DNA of 64,000 nt, from the NCBI GenBank assembly GCA_037043455.1, contig JAWPHD010001425.1, positions 1-64,000 on the forward strand. The letters are read 5' to 3'. Of this stretch, positions 10,871 to 21,387 are shown one piece after another; positions within the stretch are counted from its first letter, which is position 1; each line of letters opens with the position of its first letter. The DNA comes from Cyrtodaria siliqua. Its lineage: Eukaryota; Mollusca; Bivalvia; Adapedonta; Hiatellidae. The translations under genes were made by a program, and so were the position numbers. The notes under the pieces were generated by a model. It was not told the origin of the DNA, made no database searches, and worked only from the letters and a program-made list of their open reading frames with translations.

Positions 10871-11394
10871 TAAAATGAGAAATCTGGAAAGCTTCGAACA
10901 AGATAAATACAAAACAATATTGCTGTCTCAGTTTGATATAGACTGTTCATGAACGGTAGCGTAAAGTGCTTGTTACCGTTAACGCCCTCTAGACCCGGGT
11001 TGAGCAGAACTCAATATTTAAAATGCCAATAGTATAGAAATCTTAGCCATCCCGAAGATGGTATGCATATGACGGTGAACATGGAACCTTCAATGAGATA
11101 TTTTCACACTATTCCTTTGCCAGCGACGTATGGTCCCAATTTCTAACAAAACGCTCTGCCCTAAACGAGAAAACAATGGGCGAAATAAACATAATGGAAT
11201 TTAGTGGGAGCAGAGGTTATGAAGCCTACGTATCACAGGTAACAGTCAAAAGACGCAGGCAATATATCATAAGGGTGATTAAACAATTCTCAGAACATAT
11301 AAGGCTGGAGTAGTGGAAACACATATTCGAAATTCAAGTAATAAACCAAATGCATTTGAGAATGTATAACCTATATCTGTAAATATCGGGCTCA
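10871..11394 (+). mobile_element. LTR-like family B inserted in PLE pseudogene
   Basis: Contains the hairpin CTGTCTC...TAGACTG (near 10925-10950), GCCCTCTAGACCCGGG, TTGAGCAGAACTCAATATT and ATCCCGAAGATGG. Copies lie at 33060-33400 (minus) and 43020-43210. The hairpin core is homologous to family A, so A and B look like related LTR families. It splits the RT fragment. Confidence 0.55.
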
Positions 11395-11600
11395 AAGATC
11401 TCCAAAATGTTATCAAAAGAGGTTATGACCGTATCAGTTTGCAACACCCTGTATGTTTATTAGTTGACCCATTTACATTTCGCCACAATGATTTAATCTT
11501 TGATTGTACGATACCAGGACATATTGTTGACCCTATGATGACGTCTACCTAAATCCCATTTAGGACGATAACATTTGATGTTTGTCTTAAATCTATTTAA
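11395..11600 (+). pseudogene. PLE-type reverse transcriptase, part 2 (C-terminus)
   Basis: Continues the broken RT with VIKRGYDRISLQHP, LVDPFTFRH and the terminal VDPMMTST followed by a stop, matching the C-terminal peptide at 35010. After the stop it shares the first bases of the PLE-2 3' tail (compare 55840). Confidence 0.7.
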
Positions 11601-11639
11601 TACCAAATGACCTTACACTGCTTTTAAATGTTGTATTAA

Positions 11640-11880
11640 CACATATATTTGTAACTCTTGGAAATCTGCTTGGGATTCGCCTGTGAAAAATACACTTCAT
11701 TCAATAAAACCGTTACTTGCCGAGTGTCTTCCTTATAGTAGGGCTAATCGTCGAGAGGAAGTTGTATTAGCCCGATGCAGAATAGGGCATCACGTTATAC
11801 TCATTCATATTTATTACAATGTGAGCAATAACCAGAATGTATATATTTTGCTAGATTGTGTGGACACTACCAAGTAATTA
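11640..11880 (+). pseudogene. Non-LTR retrotransposon C-terminal fragment
   Basis: The 64-codon frame at 11683-11877, with upstream codons, encodes W(D)SPVKNTLHSIKPLL and RREEVVLARCRIGH. This is the conserved Arg-rich segment that follows the RT/RNase H region of many non-LTR elements. A frameshift follows GH. It is not part of the PLE next to it. Confidence 0.6.
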
Positions 11881-12124
11881 GTATGAAAGTGTTATTTCAG
11901 TCTTATTTTAGATTTCTTAAAATAAGTCAGACTTTATAATTCATTGTAATCTGTTTACATTTACATTTACTTGTTTACATGCCTGTAGACTGACATTTGA
12001 CATTTGATATGATTTACATACATACGGTTAATTCTTTAAACCATATCATCCCTTATCTGTGAATAGTTTAAAAAATATATGTTTACTTTAATTGTTAATG
12101 ACATACTTACGAATCAGTAGTGTT
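11881..12124. other. Unassigned
   Basis: AT-rich; nothing recognised apart from a small TTTACATTTACATTTAC repetition near 11955. Confidence 0.4.
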
Positions 12125-12560
12125 ATTTTACTGGTCCTTTGGGACCAACGAACCTAATATAGGTGGCTTTGAAGTAGAATACCGCCTAAGCCGGTGCTAG
12201 GGGGCGTGAGAGGTGTTGCTTCTTGCATTACTTCTCATGAACAGACTTAATAAAACCGAGTCTGCTGCTTTATTTTCTTAATTGTGTTTGTTGCTCCCAA
12301 AGGATCACCTGTATCAGTATTTATTAACATTCACACTAGCGTTCGTTTAGTGCAGTCTTATGTTTACTGGTCCTTTGGGACCAATGAGCCCAATATAGGT
12401 GTCTTTGAAGTAAAATACCGATTAAGCCGTTGCTAAGGGGCGTGAGAGGTGTTGCTTCTTACATTACTTTTCATGAACAGACTCAATAAAACCGAGTCCG
12501 CTGCTTTATTCTCTTAATTGTGATAGTTTCTCTCAAATGATCACCTTCATCAGTATGTAT
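12125..12560 (+). mobile_element. LTR-like family A, two tandem copies
   Basis: Two about 230-base units (12125-12358, 12359-12560) each have TACTGGTCCTTTGGGACCAA, GAAGTA(G/A)AATACCG, GGGGCGTGAGAGGTGTTGC and GAACAGACTYAATAAAACC. The first also carries TCACACTAGCGTTCGTTTAG. Tandem arrangement of LTR-like units also occurs at 33415-34090. Confidence 0.6.
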
Positions 12561-12654
12561 TGCAATTTCATTCGTTTCATTTTCATCTGCGCACAATATG
12601 ACCTATTATGTTGTGTCGACGTGTCGTAAAATGCCATTCACACATTCATTGTCT

Positions 12655-13078
12655 TAAATCTTGGCTTGTCTTTCCCTCAACGGTTTGTTCTCTTATTTGT
12701 TATATTATGTGTGTGTGTGTGTTTGTGTGTGTGTGAGCGTGCGTGCGTCCGTACGTGCGTGCATGCGTGTGTGTGTTTACTTATATTGCTGTCTTGGTTT
12801 GTTAGAGAATATAACCTGGCGGAAATATCTTTATTTACACTGTCCCGTTTATTGGGATGAGAATGGTAAGAGTGAGGTTTGATCCGCCCTGAAACCTGGT
12901 TTAAACTCCAAACGGCATTTTTGCCACTGACCGTTTCAAGGCTGTAGCCCTATTGTCAACCTTTTTGTTTATGATGCCATATCATCTCTGTAGTTGTTTT
13001 CGTTTTCAATGCGTGTTTGTGGTTGACTGTGGTCGTTGAATGCTACATTTCTTGTTTTACTTTTATATCCATTTACTA
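12655..13078 (+). mobile_element. PLE-2 3' tail
   Basis: Shows the ordered PLE-2 landmarks: TTATATTGCT, TTAGAGAATATAACCTGG, TTTATTTACACTGTCCCG, CCTGGTTTAAACTCC, GCCACTGACCGTTTCAAGG, CTATTGTCAACC, and an end at TTGTTTTACTTTTATATCC. A GT/GC-rich microsatellite at 12709-12777 replaces part of the tail; the frames there are artefacts of it. Confidence 0.7.
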
Positions 13079-13129
13079 ATTAAAAGATAACATGCTACAT
13101 GGTGGATTGGCACAGGTATATAATAAATA

Positions 13130-13490
13130 CTGAAAAGGGGATCCTTCCCTTGGAAGCAACACACAAAAACAAGAGATAAAAGCAGCAGAATCAGTTTTAT
13201 TGAGCTGTTCATGAGGGGTAATATGATGAGCAAAACCTCTCACGCCCACTAGATCCAGCTTAAGCGGTATTATTCGTTAAAGCAACAAAGATTGGGTTTG
13301 ATAATCACAAAGGACCAGTAAGTAATAACACTACTGATTTGTAGTCGGGGAGACGTTTTACGGCCACCACACAGTACTAAACAAACGCTAGTGTGAATGT
13401 CAATAACATTCCTTGGAAGCAACACACACAAACTTCAGTCGACTCGGTTTTATTGAGTCGGTTCATAAGAGGTAACATAATGTGCAACAA
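13130..13490 (-). mobile_element. LTR-like family A, one and a half copies
   Basis: Minus-orientation copy at 13130-13410, then a second partial one at 13411-13490 with hairpin CGACTC/GAGTCG (13440-13460). The second pair differs from the usual AGACTC/GAGTCT by a compensatory A:T to C:G change. Confidence 0.55.
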
Positions 13491-13905
13491 ACACAGATAA
13501 GACATAAAAAACAGGTTATATTTTCTAACAAACAAGGAAGCATTAATAGGCAATATAAGTCAAACCCATACATGATCAGTTATACATAAATATCAAAAAG
13601 ATAAACCTTAGAAAGCCTCAATACAACTACTCGGTGACTCGGCAGAAGCCAGAACAACAAGCAAACAAATGATTACAGGTATGATAATATTTAAAACAAA
13701 CATTAAACGCCTTTGGGGATTTATGTTGACGTCATCATACGATCCACAATCTGACCGGTTATCGCACAATCAAAGAGGAAAGCATAGTGGCGAACTGTAA
13801 ATGGGTCAACCGTTACACATTGCAGTGCGTTGCCAAATAATATGGACATAACCTCTCTTGATAAACTGTTTATCAAGTTGAATACAGATTGTATGAACGT
13901 TATTA
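13491..13905 (-). pseudogene. PLE-2 RT C-terminus and adjoining tail
   Basis: Minus-strand translation gives broken matches to the RT C-terminus (DPFTVRHYA-like, IVDRMMTST-like), preceded at lower coordinates by PLE-2 tail landmarks (AACAAACAAGGAAGCATTAA, AGTGACTCGGCAGAAGCC context). Frameshifted. Confidence 0.6.
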
Positions 13906-14299
13906 TTTATGATCAAGTATCTTACGAACTGTTTTGACAATTTCTTATTGCTTTATTAATAAAAAAACGTTTTAATTTTCAATATGTTTACTTTATACAA
14001 AAACTTTATTTGACGGGGCTCATGATCTGAAACAATTATTAACACCATTTTCTTATGCATTGATTTACATCTATAGATTTACATCTATACAAATTATCTC
14101 CCCTCTCCCCCACCACCCCACCCGCTAAAACAATAGGTCCTTAAATTTAGGTAAACACTTTCTTTATCTACACATGTTGCCATATGCATGTTTTCTGTAT
14201 TGTAATTTTCCTTCATCCTCCTATTTAAATTGAACCTTATGTAGTGTTAAGCAAATGTTTTGCACTAACAGATGCAATTTAAAGGCAAATACGCTATAA
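13906..14299. other. Unassigned AT-rich
   Basis: A pyrimidine patch CTCCCCTCTCCCCCACCACC lies at 14099-14118; otherwise nothing recognised. Confidence 0.4.
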
Positions 14300-14480
14300 A
14301 AGTAGATATTAAAATCGAACAGGAACACCAGCATGCAAGGACGACAGTCAACCACAAACACATACAGAAAGAAACAAAAACTATAAAGATGATTAAAAGG
14401 CCAGATATGACATCACAATCACAAACATGTTGACAATAGGACTACCGCCTATACAGCCAGTTGATAACGTTATGTCATAC
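14300..14480 (-). mobile_element. PLE-2 3' tail, short
   Basis: Reverse-orientation tail end: AAATCGAACAGGAA, GACGACAGTCAACCACAAA, TTGACAATAGGACTACCGCC. Truncated after the accession-like TACCGCC block. Confidence 0.6.
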
Positions 14481-14962
14481 AAAGTGTGCACATTATTACT
14501 TGCTGAAAAAAAGCTACGATAAATATTTCCCACTTGCTTAGTAATAAATGGTAATTCTATGTTGAATATTTACAAGAAACTGAAGACATTTCGTATTTCT
14601 TATAGAAACTGAGAATATCATAATATACAAACTGATGAAATAAAAGAGAAGGATAAAAGAAAACAATTCGATCCACAACCGCACAATAATAAATGTATGT
14701 GGTTATATACAAATCTAAACCAGTTGTTGACCATAGCATGCACAATGGCAAACTACAAAGGCCCAATTATTAATGCCTGGTCCTGAAGAATTTAAAAATA
14801 CAAATATTTTTATGAAAACACAAACGCAATGGCACAGTACGTCCGCACTGTACTGCAAAATAAGAGAAAAAATAATTTAAAATGTACCTTTTTACCTTCA
14901 CATATTATGAGTATGATGTAGCAGCAATTGTATCCATAGCTATGCACTGAATCCATAGCTAT
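14481..14962. other. Mostly unassigned, with a PLE-1 end remnant
   Basis: A 30-base remnant of the PLE-1 end (GTCCGCACTGTACTGCAAA) lies at 14842-14860. The 69-codon frame at 14557-14766 (minus) shows no motif. Confidence 0.4.
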
Positions 14963-15070
14963 CTATTCTATTATCTTGGTTGTGATTGTTGCTCCCAAAG
15001 GATATCCCTTATCAGTATTTATTAGCATTCACACTAGCGTTAGTTTATTTTAGTATGGCGGCTGTAAAAT
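14963..15070 (+). mobile_element. LTR-like family A fragment
   Basis: Contains GTTGCTCCCAAAGGATA, TATCAGTATTTATTAGC and TTCACACTAGCGTTAGTTTA, the downstream part of family A. Confidence 0.55.
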
Positions 15071-15327
15071 ATTAAACAGCAATCCTTAGGTACAGATCAA
15101 AAAACCGTTTGTTACAGTACCATTTTTTGTTAGTTGCAATACAGGAAGGACAGATATTGTTTTTATCTACTTCTGTAGTTGCTCAACACATTTCTCTGGT
15201 CAACCGCTTTACCATAAATTAGGATGTTAAGAGAAGTATTGATACTGCTGGAGAGTAACTAATACTAGCAATATCTTAAAAGTATTTCCCTCGAATCTTT
15301 ATAACATGTCTGGGGCTGTGATTTGTT

Positions 15328-15757
15328 TTTGTCAGAACCTAACAAAAAATAGCAACCCAATAGAATTACAACATAACAGACAGTGATAGAGGTCTACTTT
15401 ATTTCTATTATATGTATCTGATATACTGATACAATGTTATTTTATCGTTTTAGCTACCTATCTGCCACAGGTGCCCGACGCCCTAGTTAAAGTTTGAACG
15501 AATAGATAAATAGTAAGATATCTTATTCCTAGTTTGCAGGATATACCAGTTCTTATGATTGAATGAAGCTGGCTTTAACTCCCAGCGGCTTCTTTGTCAA
15601 AAGACCGTTCTAAGGCGATAGTCATATTGTGGAACTTTTTTATATGTGTGATATCACATATCGTGCCTCTTACTGTTATCCTGGTAATAGTTGGTTCTTT
15701 CAATGTGTGTTTGTTGTCCTTGAATGCTACATTTCCTGTTCGACGTTTATATATACA
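15328..15757 (+). mobile_element. Retroelement tail, partner of 640-1110
   Basis: Same block order as 640-1110, ending at TCCTGTTCGACGTTTATAT. It lies about 110 bases upstream of the LRAT-like gene start and may supply part of its 5' flank. The minus-strand 130-codon frame across 15575-15967 is a shadow of this tail and the gene. Confidence 0.6.
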
Positions 15758-15869
15758 TTTATATATTTTGTTTGTAAAATACCATAATGTCCATATCATC
15801 ACTTTGATTTTAAAACATGTAGATTGATGTTGTTTCGACATGTAATCACTGTGCATTTTATCAATAGGG

Positions 15870-16400
15870 ATGTCCAGTTCAAGTATCAGTGGAGGTGCCA
15901 GTAAAGGAGAAGATTGGACATACTCGATATACTTTGACCCTTTCGCAGACAAAGCTGTAGGGAACATGGTCGACGAAGATACTCTGATTCAACAGCTTAA
16001 AGATCTAGAATGTGCAGACGAACACATACTGACAGTCACCGCCTATAAAGCCCCACTCACTGAATTTCAATTGACTAAGATTTTGTTGTATCATATGTTT
16101 GTAGTTTTTAAAACAAAAAACTGGTGGTGGTCAATAGAGAAAAATTCTAAGGGTATTACAATTCAGAGAAGTAGCAAGCCGACAGCTGTGAAAGACAGCT
16201 ACAGACAGAAAAAGAGAGAGACTAATTTGAATGCAATAGAATTAATACAGTCTGACCATGGATCCTGTACTGTTCATGATTTGATTGACTGGCTATATAA
16301 TAACAATGAACGGAGCAAAAAATACCATTTTCTCGAGAGCAACTGTCAACATTTTGCAACGGATGTGTATAATCATGTCGCAGCCACGAGGCGTATTTAG
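15870..16400 (+). CDS. LRAT / NlpC-P60-like protein with NCQHFA motif
   Basis: A 176-residue protein in one open exon. ATG at 15870 is the first after an in-frame TAA at 15843. Visible motifs: an aromatic-rich region (FKTKNWWWSIEKN, residues 80-92) directly after His75 (YHMFVVF), and NCQHFATDVYNHV (158-170) with Cys159. A His followed by an NCxHF cysteine is the layout of LRAT-like and related NlpC/P60-superfamily proteins, so a thiol acyltransferase- or hydrolase-type fold is inferred; substrate unknown. No signal peptide or membrane helix is seen. AATAAA occurs at about 16450 and 16477. The ATAG just before the ATG could be a splice acceptor, so a non-coding first exon is possible. It may also be an intronless retrocopy. 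Confidence 0.72.
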   Translation: MSSSSISGGASKGEDWTYSIYFDPFADKAVGNMVDEDTLIQQLKDLECADEHILTVTAYKAPLTEFQLTKILLYHMFVVFKTKNWWWSIEKNSKGITIQRSSKPTAVKDSYRQKKRETNLNAIELIQSDHGSCTVHDLIDWLYNNNERSKKYHFLESNCQHFATDVYNHVAATRRI

Positions 16401-16449
16401 GAATACTCCTGTACGCCCGGGCGTACTCTAGAAAATCGAATATGAAAAA

Positions 16450-16482
16450 AATAAAAGTCCTTATTTTTAAAATCAGCAATAA
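16450..16482 (+). terminator. Polyadenylation signals of the LRAT-like gene
   Basis: AATAAA at 16450-16455 and again near 16477, about 50-80 bases after the stop codon, followed by AT-rich sequence. Confidence 0.5.
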
Positions 16483-17195
16483 AAATTGAAGTGGGGTAGG
16501 GGTGAAGCACTATTAAAAACACACTTTATTCATTGCAGCGGGATATTTCTGTAGTCTTTAATTGACAATCTAGAACCATATTTTGATTTATAATTCGGCA
16601 TTTGACAAACTGCAGAAACGGGGATTCATCGGACGAAAGTTGTCCTGACTTGAAGGACATTACAATACGTGACTCTGGAAGTAATGTTGTAAAAATGTCT
16701 TGTTCAAGTAACATTACCGGTTTTTGTGTTGATTTAAATTATACAAAGATATATATTAAAGCTTAATTACCAAAAAGTAATAGCGTTATAGTTATTTTGC
16801 AAAGCACTTGTATTACCGTCAAGTGTGCATTCCAAATGCATTCCAAATGTATTATTCGGCGGTTGAGGGAAACCAATTAAACGATAAATACTTTCCCTTG
16901 ATGTGAGAAATACTCATAGGGGGCGCACTCAGTAGACCGCCGATACATATATTTCCCTTAACACTCACCCTTCTCATAGAATTAACAACTACAACACATT
17001 CGTGATAAATATGTATATATGTATAGGCATAAGCTGCTAAACGACCGACTGAAGCTAAAAGAAATGGTCTAAAAAATACAGTAACATATATTTCAGTAAC
17101 TTAAATATATGAATTCATATATAACATATGATAAATACCTCATACAAGATATCGATACATTTTTTCCAATTATTTAAATACATAGATAAATTATG
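16483..17195. other. Unassigned
   Basis: No gene. Two partly complementary stretches (CGGCGGTTGAGGGAAA at 16857 and CAGTAGACCGCCGATAC at 16932) could pair around a CTTTCCCTTGATG loop; family unknown. Confidence 0.4.
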
Positions 17196-17545
17196 TTGAA
17201 TTATTCTCGGCCCCGAGTCACAAAGGCTCCCAGTCGGACAAAAATCTAACCCCGAGTCAAGTGCCTCCCAGTTAAAATTTTCAAATCTTATAAGACCGCG
17301 AGCCACATAGCTCCCAGCTCCCAGTCAGAAGTTTACTCAAGTGAGTCAAATTGTTTGTATATATACACGTCACAACCAACTTTTAAATAACAATGTTTTA
17401 CTAATCTTAGACTCCCAGTCCGACACATCCAACCCAGAGTCAAGTGACTCCCAGTTAAAATTTTCAAATATTATTCGACCCCGAGCCACATAGCTCCCAG
17501 TCAGAAGTTTACTCAAGTGAGTCAAATTGTTTGCATATATACACA
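17196..17545. repeat. Two-copy tandem repeat, about 190 bp
   Basis: CCTCCCAGTTAAAATTTTC, GCCACATAGCTCCCAG and AGTTTACTCAAGTGAGTCAA recur at about 190-base spacing. GAGTCA/TGACTC phrases dominate both units. Non-coding. Confidence 0.8.
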
Positions 17546-17769
17546 TCACAACAACGTTTGAACATTTGTTCTACTAGTCTGTTACACACAGTAAAGTGTC
17601 GAGCCCACACAAGCTCCACAAACTTTATAATATATATATATAAGCTTATGTGTCAAAAATTTAAAGTTAGTTATCACAGCTGTACTTCATATAAAACTCT
17701 TCTACGTAATGATACATATGAATTTTTATCGTTAACATTTACAATATGAGTAGCGGTTTGTGTCCAAAA

Positions 17770-18012
17770 GTTACTTATTCCATCTCTAACTCGTTACTCC
17801 CGATTTTTTAAAGCGTTAGAGATGAGATTTTTCCTATTTGTTTAACTGAAAATAAGCGATCATTGTCAATTTTCTAACGCGTTACTCTTGTAACGCGTTA
17901 CTTGGTCTGGGTAAAACATTTTCTAACGCGTTAAAAACTAGCTGGCCAAATCGGTCACTTACGCGTTACATGCCACATAAGTAACGCATTACTCAATGGA
18001 AACCTAACGCGA
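17770..18012. mobile_element. AACGCGTTA-rich block, possible hAT-type MITE end
   Basis: TAACGCGTTA and close variants (GTAACGCGTTACTT, TCTAACGCGTTAAA, TTACGCGTTACAT, GTAACGCATTACTC) occur about nine times in 240 bases. Similar runs of AACGCGTTAC are known from non-autonomous hAT elements; termini were not delimited. Confidence 0.4.
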
Positions 18013-18394
18013 TGAGCTAAAATCATTCGACCAATCGAAGTCCTCGTTTCAGTGTCTATATTAAATTAAGTAGCCCGAACTCTCCCCCAATGAAGAATCT
18101 TAATTAGTAATATTCAAACGATTACAGCGTATACGACCAATATTAGTAGTAAGCAATGTTTCGAGTGTACATCACATTTTCAAAGACAAGCTTATTGCTC
18201 TTATTCAAAAAACATTCGCTGGGGGAAAATACAACATTTTTGGCCTGTAATAATATTAAAGCGTGTTTTACTAACGGCAGTTTAGACAATTAAACTATGC
18301 GGACTTGCTTATAGGACCCTATATCTCATTTTTGTCAAGAAGTTTGTGAAGCACTCATCTTCCTATTAGATATTTTTATGTATGGAACGACCGT
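18013..18394. other. Spacer with PLE scraps
   Basis: 18255-18290 resembles coding upstream of the PLE RT (compare minus 45791: ...FFTNGKL). 18315-18340 holds the PLE-1 end TAGGACCCTATATCTCATTT. The rest is unassigned. Confidence 0.45.
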
Positions 18395-18740
18395 TTATAG
18401 ACAAATTGTTGGTACCCTATGGGTACGAACTGTGCACCCCTTGTCGCAGATTTGTTTTTATATTGCTATGAAAGATATTTCATGTTGAGTCTTTCACCAG
18501 ATAACCAGGCAGATGTTATTGAAGCTGTGGTTAATAATATATACCCTAGAGAACTTCAACTGAACAAAGCTATTAATTCTGATACTAACGCTTCTTTTCT
18601 CGATTTACATCTCTCCATTGAAAATGATGAAATAATTAGCCAATTATATGACAAGAGAGATGACTTTAATTTTGATATTGTTAATTATCCCCACCGAGCA
18701 ACTTCTTATGGGGTCTATGTGTCTCGACTTATTCGTTTTT
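18395..18740 (+). pseudogene. PLE RT fragment lacking its catalytic loop
   Basis: The 107-codon frame 18419-18742 reads MGTNCAPLVADLFLYCYER, then DNQADVIEA, then jumps straight to VVNNIYPRELQLNK, FLDLHLSIEN, YDKRDDFNFDIVNYPH and ATSYGVYVSRLIRF. Compared with the minus-strand copy at 45456-45791, about 20 residues carrying the YLDD-type aspartates are missing in frame. The pearl-like element starts immediately after RLIRF. Confidence 0.8.
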
Positions 18741-20190
18741 AGCTCTACTGGCCATTGGCCAGCAGAGCTTATGGGATGGTGTGTAATCCGTCGTCCGTCG
18801 TCCTCCGTCCGTCCGTCCGTTAACTTTTACCTCGTTAAGACGATAGGGCCTTCATTTTTCATCCGATCTTTACCAACCTTTAACAGATTGTTAATATTAA
18901 TGAAAGCTTGGAAAAGTACGAAAACCAGCCAGAACGGACTAGTAACAACGGAGTTATGGCCCTTGATTTAGTTAAAATGCTATATTTTGCCTCGTTAAGA
19001 CGATAGGGCCTTCATTTCTCATTCGATCTTTACCAAACTTTAAAATATTGTTAATATTAATAAAAGCTTGGACAATTTGAAAACCAGCCAGATCGGACCA
19101 GTAACAGTGCATTTATTGCCCTTGATTTAGTTAAAAATGCAATATTTTGCTTCGTTAAAGCGATATGGCCTTCATTTTTCATCCGATCTTTACCAAACTG
19201 TAACAAATTGTTAATATCAATGAAAGCTCGGACATGTTCGAAAACCAGCCAGATCGGACCAGTAACAGCGAGTTATCGCCCTTGATTTAGTTAAAAAGGC
19301 TATATTTTGCCTCGTTAAAACGACAGGGCCTTCGTTTTTTCATCCGATCTTTACCAAGCTTTACCAGATTTTTAATATCTATGAAAGCTTGGACAAGTTT
19401 GCATACCAGCTTGATCGGGCCAGCAACAGCAGAGTTATGGCTCTTGACTTAGATAAAAATTGTATATTTTGCCTCGTAAATGATAGGGCCTTTATTCTTC
19501 ATCCGATCCTTACCAACCTTTACCAGATTGTTAATATCAATGAAAGCTCGGACAAGTTCAAAAACCAGCCAGAACGGACCAGTAACAACGGAGTAATGGC
19601 CTTGATTTAGTTAAAATGCTATATTTTGCCTCGTTCAGACGATAGGGCATTCCTTTTTTATTCAATCTTAACCAAACTTTATCAGATTGTTAATATCGAT
19701 GAAAGCTCGGCAAAGTTCGAAAATCAGCCAGATCAGATTCCGGTTGAATGATTTTATGGCAGAGTTATGGCCCTTTAAAGGTTTAATACACAAACTGTGT
19801 CTGGACTAGTTCTCCTGAACCTCTCGCCAGATTTCAACGAAACTATGCAGGGATGATCAGCACCTAGCCAAGTTGTGCATATCATCATCGCGTTCCGGTT
19901 TACAGGATTTTGGCGGAGTTATGGCCCTTTAATTTTTTTGATACACAATCATTTTCAGGCTAGTTCTCCTGAACCCCTGGCTGGATTTCAACGAAACTTG
20001 ACAATGATGATCAGTATCAAGCTTAGTTGTGCATATCATCGACATATTCGGTTGAATGATTTTGGCAGAGTTATGGCCCTTTAACGGTTTTAATAGACAA
20101 ACTTTGTCCAGATTAGTCTCTTCTGAACTCCTTTACGGGTTTCAACGAATCTTGGTGGGGATGATCAGTACCAAGCCTAGCAAAATGTTC
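18741..20190 (+). mobile_element. Pearl/HINE-like element with two tandem-repeat classes
   Basis: It starts with a perfect-arm hairpin (AGCTCT-A-CTGGCCA-T-TGGCCAG-C-AGAGCT, about 18741-18770), then CCGTCCGT repeats. Six units of about 160 bases follow (CGTTARGACGATAGGGCCTT at 18832, 18992, 19153, 19313, 19476, 19634), each with CCAGCCAGATCGGACCAG. From 19745 come three units of about 155 bases with GATTTCAACGAAACTTGG and ATGATCAGTACCAAGCC. Both classes share GAGTTATGGCCCTT. This resembles molluscan pearl elements, which are linked to Helentrons. Frames here are repeat by-products. Confidence 0.6.
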
Positions 20191-20304
20191 ACTTTTTTCT
20201 TCGCTGTATAGCTCATACTCACTTGGATCTCTAATTATTTTTTCTTCAAATATCATTTCATTTCCAGGGGCAGAACAGTATCTTTTTCTTCTTGATTGAA
20301 TTAA
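20191..20304. other. Unassigned joint
   Basis: Short AT-rich stretch between the pearl-like element and a PLE-1 end; nothing recognised. Confidence 0.4.
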
Positions 20305-20370
20305 AAAATGAGAAATAGGGTCCTATAGAAACCACAGCGTCCGAACGCAATGGCATCGTAGGTCCAATAT
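20305..20370 (-). mobile_element. PLE-1 3' end, 66 bp
   Basis: Only the terminal block AATAGGGTCCTATAGAAACC to GGCATCGTAGGTCC is present, an extreme 5' truncation. Confidence 0.6.
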
Positions 20371-20660
20371 AAGTCTTGGTCGATTTCTGCGGCTTTATCA
20401 ATGTCATTGTTTAGTTGCAAAAAATATTTATCAACAGCTTCTCTGTGCTGGCATCTGAATAGTCCTTTTGCATTTTTATAGTCAATGAAGTCTCTGTTTT
20501 CCGTTTAAGATCCAAATTGTTGGTTTATTTGTTATAGCTTTGTTACATATAGTTAATTGCTTTGTCCAATAAGGTTTTAAGAAATGCCTAAACTTTGACT
20601 TAGGTATACGTTTTGATGTAGCGTTAATAAGTTTTGCCACCAACAAATCGTAAAGACTGT
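20371..20660 (-). pseudogene. Fragment of a second non-LTR retrotransposon
   Basis: The minus strand gives SKFRHFLKPYWTKQL, then after a frameshift DFIDYKNAKGLFRCQHREA and NDIDKAAEIDQDLY. This is the linker between endonuclease and RT of a non-LTR element different from the plus-strand Jockey-type copy that follows. It is antisense to that copy. Confidence 0.6.
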
Positions 20661-20824
20661 CAACATCAGACTTTGACTGCAGACATCATGATTTAGTGCC
20701 ACTTCAGCTGACTTCTTCCAGGGAGGAGGATTCATCAGTGGAGATGTCACTGCTTGAGTCTCCTAAGACCTCTTCTAAATCTAAGGCCAAAACTAAAATA
20801 AAAAATCGCCTTAGCGCTAAATAA
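20661..20824 (+). pseudogene. ORF1 C-terminal end of Jockey-type element
   Basis: An open frame ending SSKSKAKTKIKNRLSAK-stop precedes ORF2. It is Ser/Lys-rich as expected for the tail of an RNA-binding ORF1 protein. The stop TAA (20822-20824) overlaps the ORF2 start in TAATG, the arrangement used for termination-reinitiation. Upstream ORF1 is lost. Confidence 0.6.
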
Positions 20825-21387
20825 TGGGTAAAACTAATAAGATCATTCAATGGAATTGTCGAGGTTTGAAACCAAATTATGATGAAATCAGCTTAATTTT
20901 AAATGAACACAACCCTATTGTCTTTTGTCTTCAAGAAACTTTCTTGAAGACAAGTGATAAGGTATCTTTTAAACAATACGCACTATACAATCATATTTGT
21001 GATACCGGGGACAAGGCGACTGGTGGAGTTTCGATAATTGTTAATCGAAACATTTCTCACAGACCCGTTGCGTTGAAAACAAATTTGCAAGCTATTGCGG
21101 TCAGTGTTACGATGCACAGAGTTATAACAATATATTCCTTATATTTACCACCTAGTTCTTCACTAGATCCTACAGATCTAAATCACATAGTTGCACAATT
21201 GCCATCATCTTTTATACTATTGGGTGATTTTAATGCACACAACTACATCTGGGGTTGTAAAGATATAAACGATAAAGGCAAGAAAATTGAGGATTTCTTA
21301 GCCAAAAACAATTTGTGTCTTTTCAATGATAATAAGTCAATTGCTTATTTACATCCTGCTACAGGCTCTCATTCTTCCATTGATTAA
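20824..21387 (+). pseudogene. Jockey-type ORF2: apurinic endonuclease domain
   Basis: 187 residues of an exonuclease/endonuclease/phosphatase-fold domain: QWNCRGL with Asn11, CLQETF with catalytic Glu38, GGVSIIV, and LLGDFNAHN with Asp135/Asn137. A TAA replaces a codon inside the SSID(x)T motif. The same frame continues to GNDHFPIF, the terminal His motif, before a frameshift at about 21500. In a live element it would nick target DNA for target-primed reverse transcription. Confidence 0.85.

Noticed and set aside
12661..12882. Cys/Val repeat frames
   Set aside because: Encoded by a GT microsatellite within a PLE-2 tail.
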